64,000 nt of DNA from Pseudoalteromonas phenolica (GCF_005876835.1 NZ_PPSW01000008.1:62001-126000); one strand, 5' to 3'. Shown: positions 37,966 through 47,840, numbered from the stretch's first letter. Notes: a model not told the origin generated them from the sequence alone. Numbers and translations are program-made.

Positions 37966-38033
37966 CGTTTTAGCAAAGTGCTGTTTTTACATTTCTAAAA
38001 AATTCGGTTTGATAGCTGCATTTTGCTAAAACG
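37966..38033. repeat. Long inverted repeat between symporter and DUF294 genes
   Basis: The left arm CGTTTTAGCAAAGTGC (37966-37981) and right arm GCATTTTGCTAAAACG (38018-38033) pair at 15 of 16 positions across a 36-bp spacer. It lies just past the symporter terminator and about 80 bp before the DUF294 start. Confidence 0.6.
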
Positions 38034-38111
38034 ATTCATACCTAAGCGTAAACACTAACATTTCTTTCTTTTATTGTAGTTGTTTATAGGCGGGTGACTT
38101 AGGAGTAGAGC

Positions 38112-39950
38112 ATGACCCCAGAAGTTGCTGAAGTCGCAAAATTTGTTGCCTTACAGGCGCCATTTAGCCAATTACCAGAAGCGGCGACCCACTATTTTGT
38201 GTCCCATTTAGAAATTGTTTATTTAAACAAAGACAATCAGTCACAGTGGCTAAAATCTACTGAGCCAAATTTATACTTAGTCCGCTCAGGTCAATATGAT
38301 CTGGTCAATGCCAAAGAAGAAGTGATCACGCAAATCGCAGAAGGTGACTATTTTGGCTTTCCGTCTTTATTAACCGGCGATGCCATACAAAATCGCATCG
38401 AAGTGTCGACCCCCGGCTTAATTTATATCTTAAATCAAACTAGCTTTGATTACTTACGTCGTGAATATAAGGCATTCGAACAACACTTTGTGCGCGCTCA
38501 TGCTAATCGCTTGCTGTCTTCTCATTATCAGCAAAAAAGTGATAACTGGTCTGAGAAAAAAATCAGTGAGCTATTGACCAGAAAGGCGATAACACTCGGG
38601 CCGGATGCATCAATTCGTGATGCCGCGGTGAAAATGAGTGAGCATGGGGTCTCTTCCATTATGGTCACAGAGCAAGAGAGTCTTATCGGTGTGCTCACAG
38701 ATAGAGACTTGCGTAATCGGGTTCTGGCCAAGGATGTTGATCCTAATATGGCAATTAATCAGGTGATGACGGCTAAGCCAAAATTCATTTTCGAAAACAA
38801 TCGAGTATTTTCTGCTTTGCATTTAATGCTTAAACACAACATACATCATTTGCCTGTGCTCGATGAAAATTACACGCCTCTCGGTATGTTGACCAGTACA
38901 GATTTGTTACGTCAGCAAAAAAGCGATCCGGTACAACTTATTGGTCGCATTTATAAAGCGACATCGGTTCAGCAGTTACGCCTGTATGCGCAAGAGATCC
39001 CTGCATTATTAAAGAGCTTTTCTCATAACATTGATGATATCTCGGTCATGGGCAAGCTATTAAGTGGTCTGACCGATGCATTGACCAGTCGATTAATTCG
39101 CATTTATCAGCAAGAGCATGGTACAGCGCCATGTGCGTTTAGTTTTATTTGCTTTGGTTCACAAGCCCGTGAAGAGCAAACTTTGCATTCAGATCAAGAC
39201 AATGGCTTATTACTACCGAACAATTTAACCGAAGCGCAAAGAGCTTACTTCAAAGGAATGGGTGAGTTTGTTTGTGAACAACTCGTTGAATGCGGTATTA
39301 AGCGTTGCCCAGGTAATATTATGGCAAGCAACCCTGAGTGTTGCGGCACCTTAAATGAGTGGTCAGAGCGATTTTTTAAGTGGATCAAATCACCCACGCC
39401 GCAGGCGATGTTGAACTGTAAGATCTTTTTTGATTTGCGCTTTATTGATGGTTCGAATGAGCTATACAGTGACTTATGTGTGTCGCTTGAAAGAATTAGC
39501 AAAAATGAACTCTTCTTTGCGGCCATGGCCACAGATATTAACGCGAACTCTGTACCGATTGGTTTGTTCCAGCAATTTAAACTTGAGAAGAGTGAGTCTA
39601 AGCATAAGTATTTAGATCTGAAAAAGCGCGGTGTTGTGATCATCAATGATATTGCAAGGCTCTATGCACTAAAAGCGGGAGTAAGGCGGGCCAATACCCT
39701 TGAACGTCTGGATGCGCTGACTAAATTTAATCTCATAAGCGCTAAAGATATTTATAACCTCAAAGATTGTTGGCGCTACCTGACGCAATTGCGACTCAAA
39801 ACCCAATTGAATAAAGAGGGCTTGCCGGGCAACTGTATCGACCCTGAAATGTTAACTTCTCTTGAGAAGCATCAATTGAAAGAAGCGTTTTATTTAATTA
39901 AGCAAGCGCAACAAGCCTGTGCGTTTAAGTTTGCCAGAGGCAGCTTGTAA
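38112..39950 (+). CDS. cNMP-binding/CBS/DUF294 nucleotidyltransferase-like protein
   Basis: The 612 residues show a cyclic-nucleotide-binding-like domain (about 15-140) and a CBS pair (about 155-275, with GVSSIMVTEQESLIGVLTDRDLR). A DUF294 nucleotidyltransferase-like domain (about 300-430) contains GSQAREEQTLHSDQDNGLLL (the GlnD/GlnB-uridylyltransferase-type GS...DxD pattern), and a DUF294 C-terminal helical domain follows. Proteins of this layout often lie beside acetate or C4-acid symporters. Function is unproven; a ligand-sensing nucleotidyltransferase acting on a regulator is a reasonable inference. It abuts the exonuclease gene directly (TAA-ATG). Confidence 0.85.
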   Translation: MTPEVAEVAKFVALQAPFSQLPEAATHYFVSHLEIVYLNKDNQSQWLKSTEPNLYLVRSGQYDLVNAKEEVITQIAEGDYFGFPSLLTGDAIQNRIEVSTPGLIYILNQTSFDYLRREYKAFEQHFVRAHANRLLSSHYQQKSDNWSEKKISELLTRKAITLGPDASIRDAAVKMSEHGVSSIMVTEQESLIGVLTDRDLRNRVLAKDVDPNMAINQVMTAKPKFIFENNRVFSALHLMLKHNIHHLPVLDENYTPLGMLTSTDLLRQQKSDPVQLIGRIYKATSVQQLRLYAQEIPALLKSFSHNIDDISVMGKLLSGLTDALTSRLIRIYQQEHGTAPCAFSFICFGSQAREEQTLHSDQDNGLLLPNNLTEAQRAYFKGMGEFVCEQLVECGIKRCPGNIMASNPECCGTLNEWSERFFKWIKSPTPQAMLNCKIFFDLRFIDGSNELYSDLCVSLERISKNELFFAAMATDINANSVPIGLFQQFKLEKSESKHKYLDLKKRGVVIINDIARLYALKAGVRRANTLERLDALTKFNLISAKDIYNLKDCWRYLTQLRLKTQLNKEGLPGNCIDPEMLTSLEKHQLKEAFYLIKQAQQACAFKFARGSL

Positions 39951-40571
39951 ATGCAGAAGTTAGTACAAAAAGCATTTCGCTATTTAAAAGCCAAAGGCAA
40001 GTCACTCGATGAAGTGGAGTTTGTAGTTTTAGATCTTGAACTCACAGGGCTTGATCCTAAAGTACATGAAATTGTATCAGCGGCTTGGGTAACTATGTGC
40101 AGTGACAGAATTCAATTAAAAAGCGCGATGCACATAATCAATAGTGATGTGAAGCAGCTAGATCAGAGTCCGGTTTATCATGGTATCGATGAGCAAACGC
40201 TTAATGAAGGGGTATCTCTTGAGGCGTTAATGACTGAACTATGTGACGCTTTGCACGATAAGGTATTAGTGTGCCACAACGCTTATTTAGACTGGGGATT
40301 TATCCGATTAAATAGCAAAGCGTTAGGTTTAGAGGCACTCCCTTTGGCCATTGTTGACACGATGCAAATTGAGAAAAGGCGTCAGTTAAAGCAAAACACC
40401 GAATTACATCAGGACAGCCTGACTTTGGCTAATTGTCGCACTCGTTATCAACTACCAGACTATGAGGTGCATAATGCACTAACCGATGCCTTAGCAACTG
40501 CCGAGTTGTTGTTAGTCTTAATAAATAAAATTGGGGCGGGTAAGCCACTTAAACTTTCGGCCTTGATGTAA
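39951..40571 (+). CDS. DEDDh 3'-5' exonuclease, DnaQ-like
   Basis: The 206-residue protein has the exonuclease I motif DLELTG (DxE), the middle motif NAYLDWGF and the HNALTDALATA motif (H-x-x-x-x-D) of DEDDh exonucleases such as the DNA polymerase III epsilon subunit and RNase T. It starts right after the stop of the DUF294 protein with no gap, so the two are cotranscribed. The same pair is found near acetate symporters in related bacteria. Its substrate (DNA, RNA or a small nucleotide) is not evident. Confidence 0.85.
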   Translation: MQKLVQKAFRYLKAKGKSLDEVEFVVLDLELTGLDPKVHEIVSAAWVTMCSDRIQLKSAMHIINSDVKQLDQSPVYHGIDEQTLNEGVSLEALMTELCDALHDKVLVCHNAYLDWGFIRLNSKALGLEALPLAIVDTMQIEKRRQLKQNTELHQDSLTLANCRTRYQLPDYEVHNALTDALATAELLLVLINKIGAGKPLKLSALM

Positions 40572-40725
40572 GATTTTTTTTCGCGCAAGTGTATACATAA
40601 TTTGCCTATGTCGATTACAATAGCCCCATCTTTTAGGAAGTTATACCAATCCTCTAAATTAAGTGAGCTATTTTGAGGAACTGTATTAATTTCCTGTCTC
40701 TGCATTTAGCTAGGTCCACAACTTA

Positions 40726-41739
40726 ATGGCAATAAAACTGGCAATAAATGGGTTTGGTCGTATTGGACGCAATGTTGTGCGTGCATTGTACGAATCAGGT
40801 CGCCGTCAAGATATTGAAATCGTGGCTATTAATGAATTAGCCGATCCCAAAGCCGTTGCGCATTTACTTAAATATGATACCTCTCACGGTCGTTTTGCTT
40901 ACTCGGTTTCGCATGATGCGCCTTTCTTAGAAGTAAATGGCGATAAAATCCAACTATTTAGTGAGTCAGATCCGGCTCATTTACCTTGGCAGGCTCTAGA
41001 AGTTGATGTGGTACTTGAGTGTACTGGTGTGTTCCACAGTCGTTTAGACGCTAAAAAACATCTAAATGCAGGTGCTAAAAAAGTGTTATTCTCTCAACCT
41101 GCCGATGCAGATGTTGATGCAACCATAGTGTATGGCATTAACGAAGAAGAGCTTAAAGCTGAACACACTATTGTTTCTAATGGTTCTTGTACAACCAACT
41201 GTATTGTACCTGTGATCAAAGTGCTTGATGATGCCTTCGGCATTGAATCAGGTGCTATTACGACTATTCATGCGTCTATGCATGACCAGCAGGTGATCGA
41301 TGCGTATCACAGTGATTTGCGCCGTACTCGTGCAGCGAGTCAGTCAATTATTCCAGTCGACACTAAATTAGCCCGTGGTATTGAGCGTATCTTGCCTAAA
41401 TTTGAAGGTCGCTTTGAAGCCATCGCTGTACGTGTTCCGACGATAAATGTGACGGCCATGGATTTAAGTGTTACGCTAAATCAAGACGTTGATTTAGATA
41501 AAATAAATCAAGCAATTCAGGCTAATACACAAGGCCGATTAGAAAATATTCTAAGTTATACCGAAGAGCCTTTGGTGTCGGTAGATTTTAACCATGATGC
41601 ACATTCTTGTATCATTGACGGCACGCAAACACGCGTAAGTCATAAAAGGTTAGTAAAACTTTTAGTATGGTGTGATAACGAGTGGGGGTTTGCGAACCGT
41701 ATGCTCGACACCGCTGAGGCCATGATGGCCGCTAAATAA
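40726..41739 (+). CDS. epd: D-erythrose-4-phosphate dehydrogenase
   Basis: Epd oxidises erythrose 4-phosphate to 4-phosphoerythronate for pyridoxal phosphate synthesis. It is a GAPDH-family protein (337 residues) with the NAD fold [11 protein letters not shown] and active-site Cys in NGSCTTNCI. Sequence and position before pgk and fbaA (the epd-pgk-fbaA unit) favour Epd over true GAPDH. The leader (40572-40725) contains no gene and has no good ribosome-binding site directly before the ATG. Confidence 0.9.
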   Translation: MAIKLAINGFGRIGRNVVRALYESGRRQDIEIVAINELADPKAVAHLLKYDTSHGRFAYSVSHDAPFLEVNGDKIQLFSESDPAHLPWQALEVDVVLECTGVFHSRLDAKKHLNAGAKKVLFSQPADADVDATIVYGINEEELKAEHTIVSNGSCTTNCIVPVIKVLDDAFGIESGAITTIHASMHDQQVIDAYHSDLRRTRAASQSIIPVDTKLARGIERILPKFEGRFEAIAVRVPTINVTAMDLSVTLNQDVDLDKINQAIQANTQGRLENILSYTEEPLVSVDFNHDAHSCIIDGTQTRVSHKRLVKLLVWCDNEWGFANRMLDTAEAMMAAK

Positions 41740-41781
41740 CAACAAAGCTATTACCCAGTATCGTTCTTAAAGGAGACATCA

Positions 41782-42960
41782 ATGTCAGTCATCAAAATGG
41801 CGGATCTAGATTTATCAGGCAAGCGTGTTTTAATTCGTGAAGATTTAAACGTGCCAGTAAAAGACGGCAAAGTAACGTCTGATGCGCGTATTCGCGCTTC
41901 ACTTCCGACTATTAAACTTGCACTTGAAAAAGGTGCAAAAGTGATGGTGATGTCTCACCTTGGTCGTCCAACTGAGGGCGAATACAATGAAGAATTCTCA
42001 CTTCAGCCAGTGGTTGACTACCTAAACGAAGCGTTAGAACAAAACGTACGTTTAGAAAAAGATTACCTAAATGGCGTTGAAGTTGCCGACAATGAAGTGG
42101 TTGTATTTGAAAACGTACGCTTTAATATCGGTGAAAAGAAAGACGACGAAGCACTAGCTCAACAGCTTGCTGCATTATGTGACGTATACGTGATGGATGC
42201 TTTCGGAACGGCTCACCGTGCTCAAGCGTCTACGCATGGCGTTGGCTTATTTGCAGAAGTTGCTTGTGCTGGCCCACTGTTAGCGGCTGAACTTGATGCA
42301 CTAGGTAAAGCACTTGATAACCCGGCACGTCCACTTGTGGCGATTGTAGGTGGTTCTAAAGTATCGACTAAACTAACTGTACTTGATTCATTATCAACTG
42401 TGGTTGACCAGCTAGTTGCTGGTGGCGGTATCGCGAACACTTTCGTTGCGGCAGCAGGTCACCCTGTTGGTAAGTCGCTTTTCGAAGCTGATTTAATCGA
42501 CGAAGCAAACAAATTAACATCAGCAGCGCGTGCAAACGATGGTGACATTCCAGTACCAACAGATGTCGTTGTAGGTACTGAGTTCTCTGAATCAGCAGTG
42601 GCGACTATCAAAGATGTGACTGAAGTATCTGATGAAGACATGATCTTCGATATCGGTCCTGATACAGCGCAAACTCTAGCTAAAATCATTGAAAATGCAG
42701 GCACGGTTGTGTGGAATGGCCCAGTTGGCGTTTTCGAATTTGACCAGTTTGGTAATGGTACAGAAGCGATTGCCAATGCAATTGCAAAGTCTAATGCCTT
42801 CTCAATTGCGGGTGGCGGCGACACGCTAGCAGCAATCGACAAATATGGCGTGGCAGATGAAATTTCTTACATTTCAACGGGCGGTGGTGCTTTCTTAGAG
42901 TTCTTAGAAGGGAAAAAACTACCAGCTGTTGCTATGCTTGAGAAAAGAGCAAACGCGTAA
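41782..42960 (+). CDS. pgk: Phosphoglycerate kinase
   Basis: Pgk transfers phosphate between 1,3-bisphosphoglycerate and ADP in glycolysis and gluconeogenesis. The 392 residues show the N-terminal [11 protein letters not shown], the substrate-binding MSHLGRP, the nucleotide-binding GGSKVSTKL and the closing [14 protein letters not shown] gives a strong ribosome-binding site. A terminator follows, with fbaA downstream on its own leader. Confidence 0.97.
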   Translation: MSVIKMADLDLSGKRVLIREDLNVPVKDGKVTSDARIRASLPTIKLALEKGAKVMVMSHLGRPTEGEYNEEFSLQPVVDYLNEALEQNVRLEKDYLNGVEVADNEVVVFENVRFNIGEKKDDEALAQQLAALCDVYVMDAFGTAHRAQASTHGVGLFAEVACAGPLLAAELDALGKALDNPARPLVAIVGGSKVSTKLTVLDSLSTVVDQLVAGGGIANTFVAAAGHPVGKSLFEADLIDEANKLTSAARANDGDIPVPTDVVVGTEFSESAVATIKDVTEVSDEDMIFDIGPDTAQTLAKIIENAGTVVWNGPVGVFEFDQFGNGTEAIANAIAKSNAFSIAGGGDTLAAIDKYGVADEISYISTGGGAFLEFLEGKKLPAVAMLEKRANA

Positions 42961-42970
42961 CAGTTTTTCA

Positions 42971-42993
42971 GGCCAGCTTTTGCTGGCCTTTTT
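42971..42993 (+). terminator. Terminator of pgk
   Basis: The perfect 7-bp stem GGCCAGC / GCTGGCC with loop TTTT is followed by TTTTT. Confidence 0.85.
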
Positions 42994-43034
42994 ATCTTAA
43001 TCACTCTCACTCAGATTAAGGTAAATAAAAAATC

Positions 43035-43096
43035 AGTAGCAACAAGCGAAAGGCTACTTTCGATATATCCGTTCAAACTAGATAGCAAAGGCTATC
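43035..43096 (+). other. Two small hairpins in the fbaA leader
   Basis: AGTAGC/GCTACT (43035-43058) and GATAGC-AAAG-GCTATC (43081-43096) are consecutive stems, the second ending 19 nt before the fbaA start. They may stabilise the mRNA 5' end. Confidence 0.3.
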
Positions 43097-43115
43097 GACT
43101 ATTGGAGAAAGCAAA

Positions 43116-44180
43116 ATGGCTTTAATCAGTATGCGTCAACTTCTTGATCATGCAGCAGAGCATGGTTACGGCGTTCCAGCGTTCAACGTTAACAACCAAG
43201 AGCAGATGCGTGCCATCATGGAAGCGGCTGATAAAACAAACAGCCCAGTGATCGTTCAAGGCTCTGCAGGCGCACGTGCTTATGCAGGCGCACCTTTCAT
43301 TCGTCATATGATTTTAGCGGCTGTTGAAGAGTGGCCACATATCCCTGTTGTTATGCACCAAGACCACGGTACATCTCCAGGTGTATGTCAGCGTTCTATC
43401 CAATTAGGTTTCTCATCAGTGATGATGGATGGTTCTTTAATGGAAGATGGTAAAACACCTTCTTCATATGAATACAACGTAGACGTTACACGTCGTACAG
43501 TTGAAATGGCGCATGCATGTGGTGTTTCTGTTGAGGGTGAGTTAGGTGTACTTGGTTCACTAGAAACAGGTGAAGCTGGCGAAGAAGATGGCATTGGCGC
43601 AGAAGGTAAATTAACTGAAGACCAACTATTAACTGATCCTGAAGAAGCGGCTGACTTCGTAAAGAAAACAGGCGTTGATGCGTTAGCAATCGCGTGTGGT
43701 ACATCACACGGTGCTTACAAGTTCACACGTCCACCAACAGGTGACATCTTAGCAATCAACCGCATCAAAGAGATCCACGCTCGTATCCCTGATACTCACT
43801 TAGTTATGCATGGTTCTTCTTCTGTACCGCAAGAGTGGTTAGCAGTAATCAATGAGTTTGGTGGTGAGATCCCTGAAACTTACGGTGTACCAGTCGATCA
43901 AATCGTAGAAGGCATCAAGTACGGTGTGCGTAAGGTAAACATTGATACAGACTTACGATTAGCATCAACGGGTGCTATCCGTCGTCACCTAGCGCATAAC
44001 CCGTCTAACTTTGACCCACGTAAATTCTTAGCTGAAGCGACGAAAGCGATGACTGAGATTTGTGTGGCGCGTTATGAAGCGTTTGGCACTGCGGGTAATG
44101 CAGCGAAGATCAAACCAATCTCACTAGACGACATGCACTTGAAGTATTTATCAGGCGAGCTTGATCCACAGATCAAGTAA
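43116..44180 (+). CDS. fbaA: Fructose-bisphosphate aldolase class II
   Basis: This zinc aldolase cleaves fructose 1,6-bisphosphate to triose phosphates. The 354 residues carry the zinc and substrate motifs [35 protein letters not shown] and VMHGSSSVP. The long form matches the gammaproteobacterial class IIB type. The ribosome-binding site is TTGGAGAAAG. It is third in the epd-pgk-fbaA cluster but has a 155-bp leader. Confidence 0.96.
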   Translation: MALISMRQLLDHAAEHGYGVPAFNVNNQEQMRAIMEAADKTNSPVIVQGSAGARAYAGAPFIRHMILAAVEEWPHIPVVMHQDHGTSPGVCQRSIQLGFSSVMMDGSLMEDGKTPSSYEYNVDVTRRTVEMAHACGVSVEGELGVLGSLETGEAGEEDGIGAEGKLTEDQLLTDPEEAADFVKKTGVDALAIACGTSHGAYKFTRPPTGDILAINRIKEIHARIPDTHLVMHGSSSVPQEWLAVINEFGGEIPETYGVPVDQIVEGIKYGVRKVNIDTDLRLASTGAIRRHLAHNPSNFDPRKFLAEATKAMTEICVARYEAFGTAGNAAKIKPISLDDMHLKYLSGELDPQIK

Positions 44181-44206
44181 TAACCAAGTCTAGCTGATTT
44201 TATATT

Positions 44207-44230
44207 AAGCCCCAGTATTGGGGCTTTTTT
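44207..44230 (+). terminator. Terminator of fbaA
   Basis: The perfect 8-bp stem AAGCCCCA / TGGGGCTT (loop GTAT) is followed by TTTT. Confidence 0.88.
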
Positions 44231-44231
44231 G

Positions 44232-44484
44232 GATCAGTATTTTACTAATTCAGATCTGAATTCCCGATGTTGAGGATCATGATCTTACCAACTTATGCGA
44301 TCTGGGATCGATTTCTTACTAACTTAACGAGTGATTTGCACTCAAAACAGCCCCAAAACTGTGTAACAAGATCCAAATTGAGATCCTTAATACAACTACT
44401 CTTGGTATAAAACTGATCTCTCCGTGCACTACTTAGTCAAAATTTGATCTCTATTTAATCAGTACGTATTTGCGTGATCCGATC
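44232..44484. other. Cluster of 12 GATC sites
   Basis: GATC begins at 44232, 44253, 44275, 44281, 44299, 44306, 44370, 44382, 44415, 44446, 44476 and 44481. Chance would give about one in this length. The 543-bp gap between fbaA and phoB has no other visible content besides the fbaA terminator and the Pho box. The density is that of a Dam/SeqA-controlled region such as oriC, but DnaA boxes and the usual oriC neighbours are absent. Confidence 0.7.
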
Positions 44485-44653
44485 AGCTCAGTTTGGTGTT
44501 AAGTAAACAACTGTAAAAATAGCCGTGATTAAATATATCGAAAATAGAGGAGAGCTCATTAGGTCAATTTCCATAAATTATTGTTCTTTATGGAATAATG
44601 TATTTTGTCATTTATATGACCTGATAAATATTTCTTTTTAAGATCGGATTATT

Positions 44654-44671
44654 TTTTCATAAAACTGTCAT
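44654..44671 (+). promoter_or_regulatory. Pho box upstream of phoB
   Basis: TTTTCATAAAACTGTCAT matches the E. coli Pho box pattern (two CTGTCAT-like repeats with 11-bp period) at 16 of 18 positions. It ends 52 bp before the phoB ATG and implies autoregulation. Confidence 0.8.
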
Positions 44672-44723
44672 ACTAAGTCATAATAATGAAACCAACTTGG
44701 GTAAATCGAAGAGAACTGTGGGA

Positions 44724-45413
44724 ATGTCACGTAAAGTACTTGTAGTTGATGATGAAGCACCAATCAGAGAAATGTTGGTTTTCGTATTGGAGCAAAATGG
44801 ATTTCAGGCAATAGAAGCTGAAGATTATGATTCGGCTATGGCTGCAATGGTAGAGCCATACCCTGATATGGTCTTATTAGACTGGATGCTTCCGGGCGGC
44901 AGCGGTATTCAAATTGCGAAAAAGTTTAAGCAAAGCGATTTTACTCGCCAGATCCCAATCATCATGTTAACTGCACGCGGTGAAGAAGAAGATAAAGTAA
45001 AAGGACTTGAGGTTGGTGCAGACGATTATGTGACTAAACCTTTCTCTCCTAAAGAATTAATGGCACGTATTAAGGCGGTTATTCGTCGTGTGTCTCCAAC
45101 CTCACTTGAAGAAGCCATTGAGGTGCACGGCTTGCGTTTAGATCCTATTTCACACCGAGTCACATCGGCGGGTAATGAGTTAGACATGGGTCCAACAGAG
45201 TTCCGTTTATTACACTTCTTTATGACACACCCTGAACGTGTTTACAGCCGTGAGCAATTATTAGATCATGTTTGGGGCACTAACGTGTATGTTGAAGATC
45301 GCACTGTTGATGTGCATATTCGACGTTTGCGTAAGGCAATTGCACCATTAGGTCATGATAGACTAGTGCAAACTGTTCGCGGTGCTGGTTACCGTTTTTC
45401 AAGTAAAATGTAA
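44724..45413 (+). CDS. phoB: Phosphate regulon response regulator PhoB
   Basis: PhoB is the OmpR-type activator of phosphate-starvation genes. The start at ATG 44724 ([18 protein letters not shown], 229 residues) has GTGGGA upstream and fits the family; the in-frame TTG at 44697 does not. The receiver domain has Asp53 ([13 protein letters not shown]) and [25 protein letters not shown] landmarks. The winged-helix C-terminus ([18 protein letters not shown]) is intact. A Pho box precedes it and phoR follows after 27 nt. Confidence 0.96.
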   Translation: MSRKVLVVDDEAPIREMLVFVLEQNGFQAIEAEDYDSAMAAMVEPYPDMVLLDWMLPGGSGIQIAKKFKQSDFTRQIPIIMLTARGEEEDKVKGLEVGADDYVTKPFSPKELMARIKAVIRRVSPTSLEEAIEVHGLRLDPISHRVTSAGNELDMGPTEFRLLHFFMTHPERVYSREQLLDHVWGTNVYVEDRTVDVHIRRLRKAIAPLGHDRLVQTVRGAGYRFSSKM

Positions 45414-45440
45414 GCACTCAGCTTTGGATACACTGTATTT

Positions 45441-46748
45441 ATGTATCGAGTAATAAATAAACAGGCGTTAGTTAAACGCCTGTTTTTGTATTTTATACCA
45501 CTGGCTTTAGTGGGCGTTTTAATTGGCGCACCTTTCATCTTGCTGTTTTTAGGCGCGCTCGCACTGTTACTTTGGCATTATCACCAACTCTATCGACTCA
45601 GTGATTGGTTGCTCAACCAACGTAGCTTTAATCCGCCGGAGGGTGAGGGCGCGTGGGAGCAGATCTTCGAAGGGATCTACCACCTCCAACATCGTAACCG
45701 TAAAAAGCGCAATGAATTGGCTGAGCTGATCCGTCGTTTTCGTGAAGGTGCTGAAGCGGTCCCTGATGCTGTAGTGGTTCTACAAACAGACTTAAGCATT
45801 ATTTGGTGTAATCAGCTTGCACTAAAAGTGTTAGGACTACAGTGGCCAACCGATCATGGTCAGCGCTTAGATAACCTAGTGCGGGATCCAAAATTTGCTA
45901 AATACATGAACAAGCAAAAGTTCGATGAGCCATTAGAACTTGAGGTATCGCATAATCAAGAGCAAACCCTTGAGTTTAGGGTAATGCCTTATGCGGGTCA
46001 GCTTATGATGGTGGTTCGCGACATTTCTCGGCTGAAGCAGTTAGAGCAGATGCGCAAAGATTTTGTTGCCAACGTATCTCATGAGCTTCGTACGCCGCTT
46101 ACGGTGGTGACTGGCTACCTAGAAATGATGGACGAAGAGAATCTGCCACCACCGTCAATGTGGGCAAAAGCACATCAAACCATGATTGAGCAATGCCATC
46201 GCATGGACAGTTTGGTCAATCAATTACTGTCACTTTCTCGTATAGAAGGGGCACGTAAATACGATAATGACAAACCGGTTAGAGTGCCTGATATGCTGGC
46301 ACTGATTGCGACCGAAGCGAATTCACTCAATAAAGAAAAAGGACATGAGATCAGTTTCGATGTTGACTCTGATCTTGATATTGTCGGTGCACCGGATGAA
46401 TTACGCAGCGCGTTTTCGAATTTGGTGTTCAATGCGGTTCACTACACTAAACCAAACGGCAATATTCATGTGCAATGGCAATTAAAAGATGAGCAGGCGT
46501 ATTTCTCTGTGACTGATAATGGTGATGGTATAGCCCCTGAGCATATCAATCGATTGACTGAGCGCTTTTATCGAGTTGATAAGGCAAGAAGTCGTAAAAC
46601 CGGCGGCTCAGGTTTAGGCTTAGCCATCACTAAACATGTATTAACGCGTCATGAGTCACATTTAGATATCAGCAGTGAAGTAGGTAAAGGTTCTTGTTTT
46701 TCTTTTGCTTTTCCAAAAACACGCATTGCTGATTATGACAATAAATAA
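45441..46748 (+). CDS. phoR: Phosphate regulon sensor kinase PhoR
   Basis: PhoR phosphorylates PhoB when phosphate is scarce. The 435-residue protein has an N-terminal hydrophobic region (about 12-48) with no large periplasmic domain, as in E. coli PhoR. A PAS domain (about 95-195), a HisKA motif with His214 (VANVSHELRTPLTVV) and an ATPase domain (VTDNGDGI; GGSGLGLAITK) follow. It is cotranscribed with phoB. pstS follows under its own Pho boxes. Confidence 0.95.
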   Translation: MYRVINKQALVKRLFLYFIPLALVGVLIGAPFILLFLGALALLLWHYHQLYRLSDWLLNQRSFNPPEGEGAWEQIFEGIYHLQHRNRKKRNELAELIRRFREGAEAVPDAVVVLQTDLSIIWCNQLALKVLGLQWPTDHGQRLDNLVRDPKFAKYMNKQKFDEPLELEVSHNQEQTLEFRVMPYAGQLMMVVRDISRLKQLEQMRKDFVANVSHELRTPLTVVTGYLEMMDEENLPPPSMWAKAHQTMIEQCHRMDSLVNQLLSLSRIEGARKYDNDKPVRVPDMLALIATEANSLNKEKGHEISFDVDSDLDIVGAPDELRSAFSNLVFNAVHYTKPNGNIHVQWQLKDEQAYFSVTDNGDGIAPEHINRLTERFYRVDKARSRKTGGSGLGLAITKHVLTRHESHLDISSEVGKGSCFSFAFPKTRIADYDNK

Positions 46749-46753
46749 AACAG

Positions 46754-46793
46754 TGGTCATAAAAGTGTCATTTTTAAGTAATTTAACTGTCAT
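46754..46793 (+). promoter_or_regulatory. Tandem Pho boxes upstream of pstS
   Basis: GTCAT units begin at 46756, 46767, 46778 (as GTAAT) and 46789, an exact 11-bp period, equivalent to two consecutive 18-bp Pho boxes (46754-46771 and 46776-46793). They end 59 bp before the pstS ATG. Confidence 0.85.
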
Positions 46794-46852
46794 TTAATCG
46801 CTGCAAAATGAACCTCGTTAACTAATTGGGACGAACAACTGGAGAAACCCAA

Positions 46853-47821
46853 ATGAAATTTAAAAGTTTAGTAGCTGCAATGGGTGTAGCGGTAACAACT
46901 CTTTTATCAACACCAGCATCAGCTTTAGATGAAAAGCTACCTATGTACAATAAAACAAGTGGCATCTCAGGTAACTTCTCATCTGTAGGTTCTGATACGC
47001 TTGCAAACATGATGACTTTTTGGGCTGAAGAATATAAGCGTATTTACCCTAACGTAAATATCCAAATTCAAGCAGCGGGTTCTTCAACTGCGCCACCGGC
47101 CTTAACTGAAGCAACGGCAAATTTCGGTCCTATGAGCCGTAAGATGAAATCAAAAGAAATCGAAGCGTTCGAAAAGCGCTACGGTTACAAGCCAACTGAA
47201 GTGCGTGTAGCAATCGATGCATTAGCGGTATTTGTACACAAAGATAACCCAATCAAAGGTCTACGTATTGATCAAGTTGATGCAATCTTCTCTTCAACAC
47301 GTAAGTGTGGTGCTGACGGTGAAATCAACCGTTGGGGTGATGTTGGCCTAAACGGTGACTGGGCGGGTAAAGACGTACAGCTTTATGGTCGTAACTCTGT
47401 ATCGGGCACTTATGGTTACTTCAAAAAGAAAGCACTATGTAAAGGTGACTTCCGAAACAACGTAAACGAGCAACCAGGTTCTGCATCAGTAGTACAGTCT
47501 ATCTCTTCTTCAGTGAATGCTATTGGTTACTCAGGTATTGGTTATAAGACTTCGGGTGTTCGTACTGTACCACTAGCGAAAAAAGGTGATAAGTTCGTAG
47601 ATGCAACTTTAGATAACGTTTCTAAAGGCAAATACCCACTATCACGTTTCCTATATGTTTACGTGAACAAGCACCCTAACAAGCCGCTTTCACCAATCGA
47701 AGCTGAATTCTTAAAGATGGTACTTTCTCAAGAAGGTCAGCAAATCGTAGAGAAAGATGGTTATGTACCACTTCCTAGCAAGGTTGCTGCTGCTGAAATG
47801 AAGAAGTTAGGTCTTCTATAA
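46853..47821 (+). CDS. pstS: Phosphate ABC transporter substrate-binding protein, PstS family
   Basis: The 322-residue periplasmic protein has a signal peptide ([24 protein letters not shown], family start at ATG 46853 with GGAG upstream). Its PBP-like fold has phosphate-contact motifs near [23 protein letters not shown] and [13 protein letters not shown]. No pstCAB permease genes follow; a terminator closes the gene. Tandem Pho boxes precede it, so it should be induced on phosphate starvation. Confidence 0.9.
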   Translation: MKFKSLVAAMGVAVTTLLSTPASALDEKLPMYNKTSGISGNFSSVGSDTLANMMTFWAEEYKRIYPNVNIQIQAAGSSTAPPALTEATANFGPMSRKMKSKEIEAFEKRYGYKPTEVRVAIDALAVFVHKDNPIKGLRIDQVDAIFSSTRKCGADGEINRWGDVGLNGDWAGKDVQLYGRNSVSGTYGYFKKKALCKGDFRNNVNEQPGSASVVQSISSSVNAIGYSGIGYKTSGVRTVPLAKKGDKFVDATLDNVSKGKYPLSRFLYVYVNKHPNKPLSPIEAEFLKMVLSQEGQQIVEKDGYVPLPSKVAAAEMKKLGLL

Positions 47822-47840
47822 TTTAGGCGCATAGAATAAA

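Noticed and set aside
40641..40652. TTATACCAATCC, similar to a short motif often repeated in Alteromonadales
   Set aside because: Only one copy is present in the window, so a repeat cannot be supported.
40460..40705. 81-codon minus-strand frame between the exonuclease and epd
   Set aside because: It overlaps the exonuclease C-terminus in antisense, has no ribosome-binding site and no recognisable features.
44232..44484. A replication origin at the GATC cluster
   Set aside because: No TTATNCACA-type DnaA boxes or AT-rich 13-mers are visible and the genes around are fbaA and phoB, not mnmG or dnaA; kept only as a GATC cluster.
44665..44682. Alternative Pho box using the next GTCAT
   Set aside because: The spacing is 10 bp rather than 11; the box at 44654-44671 fits much better.
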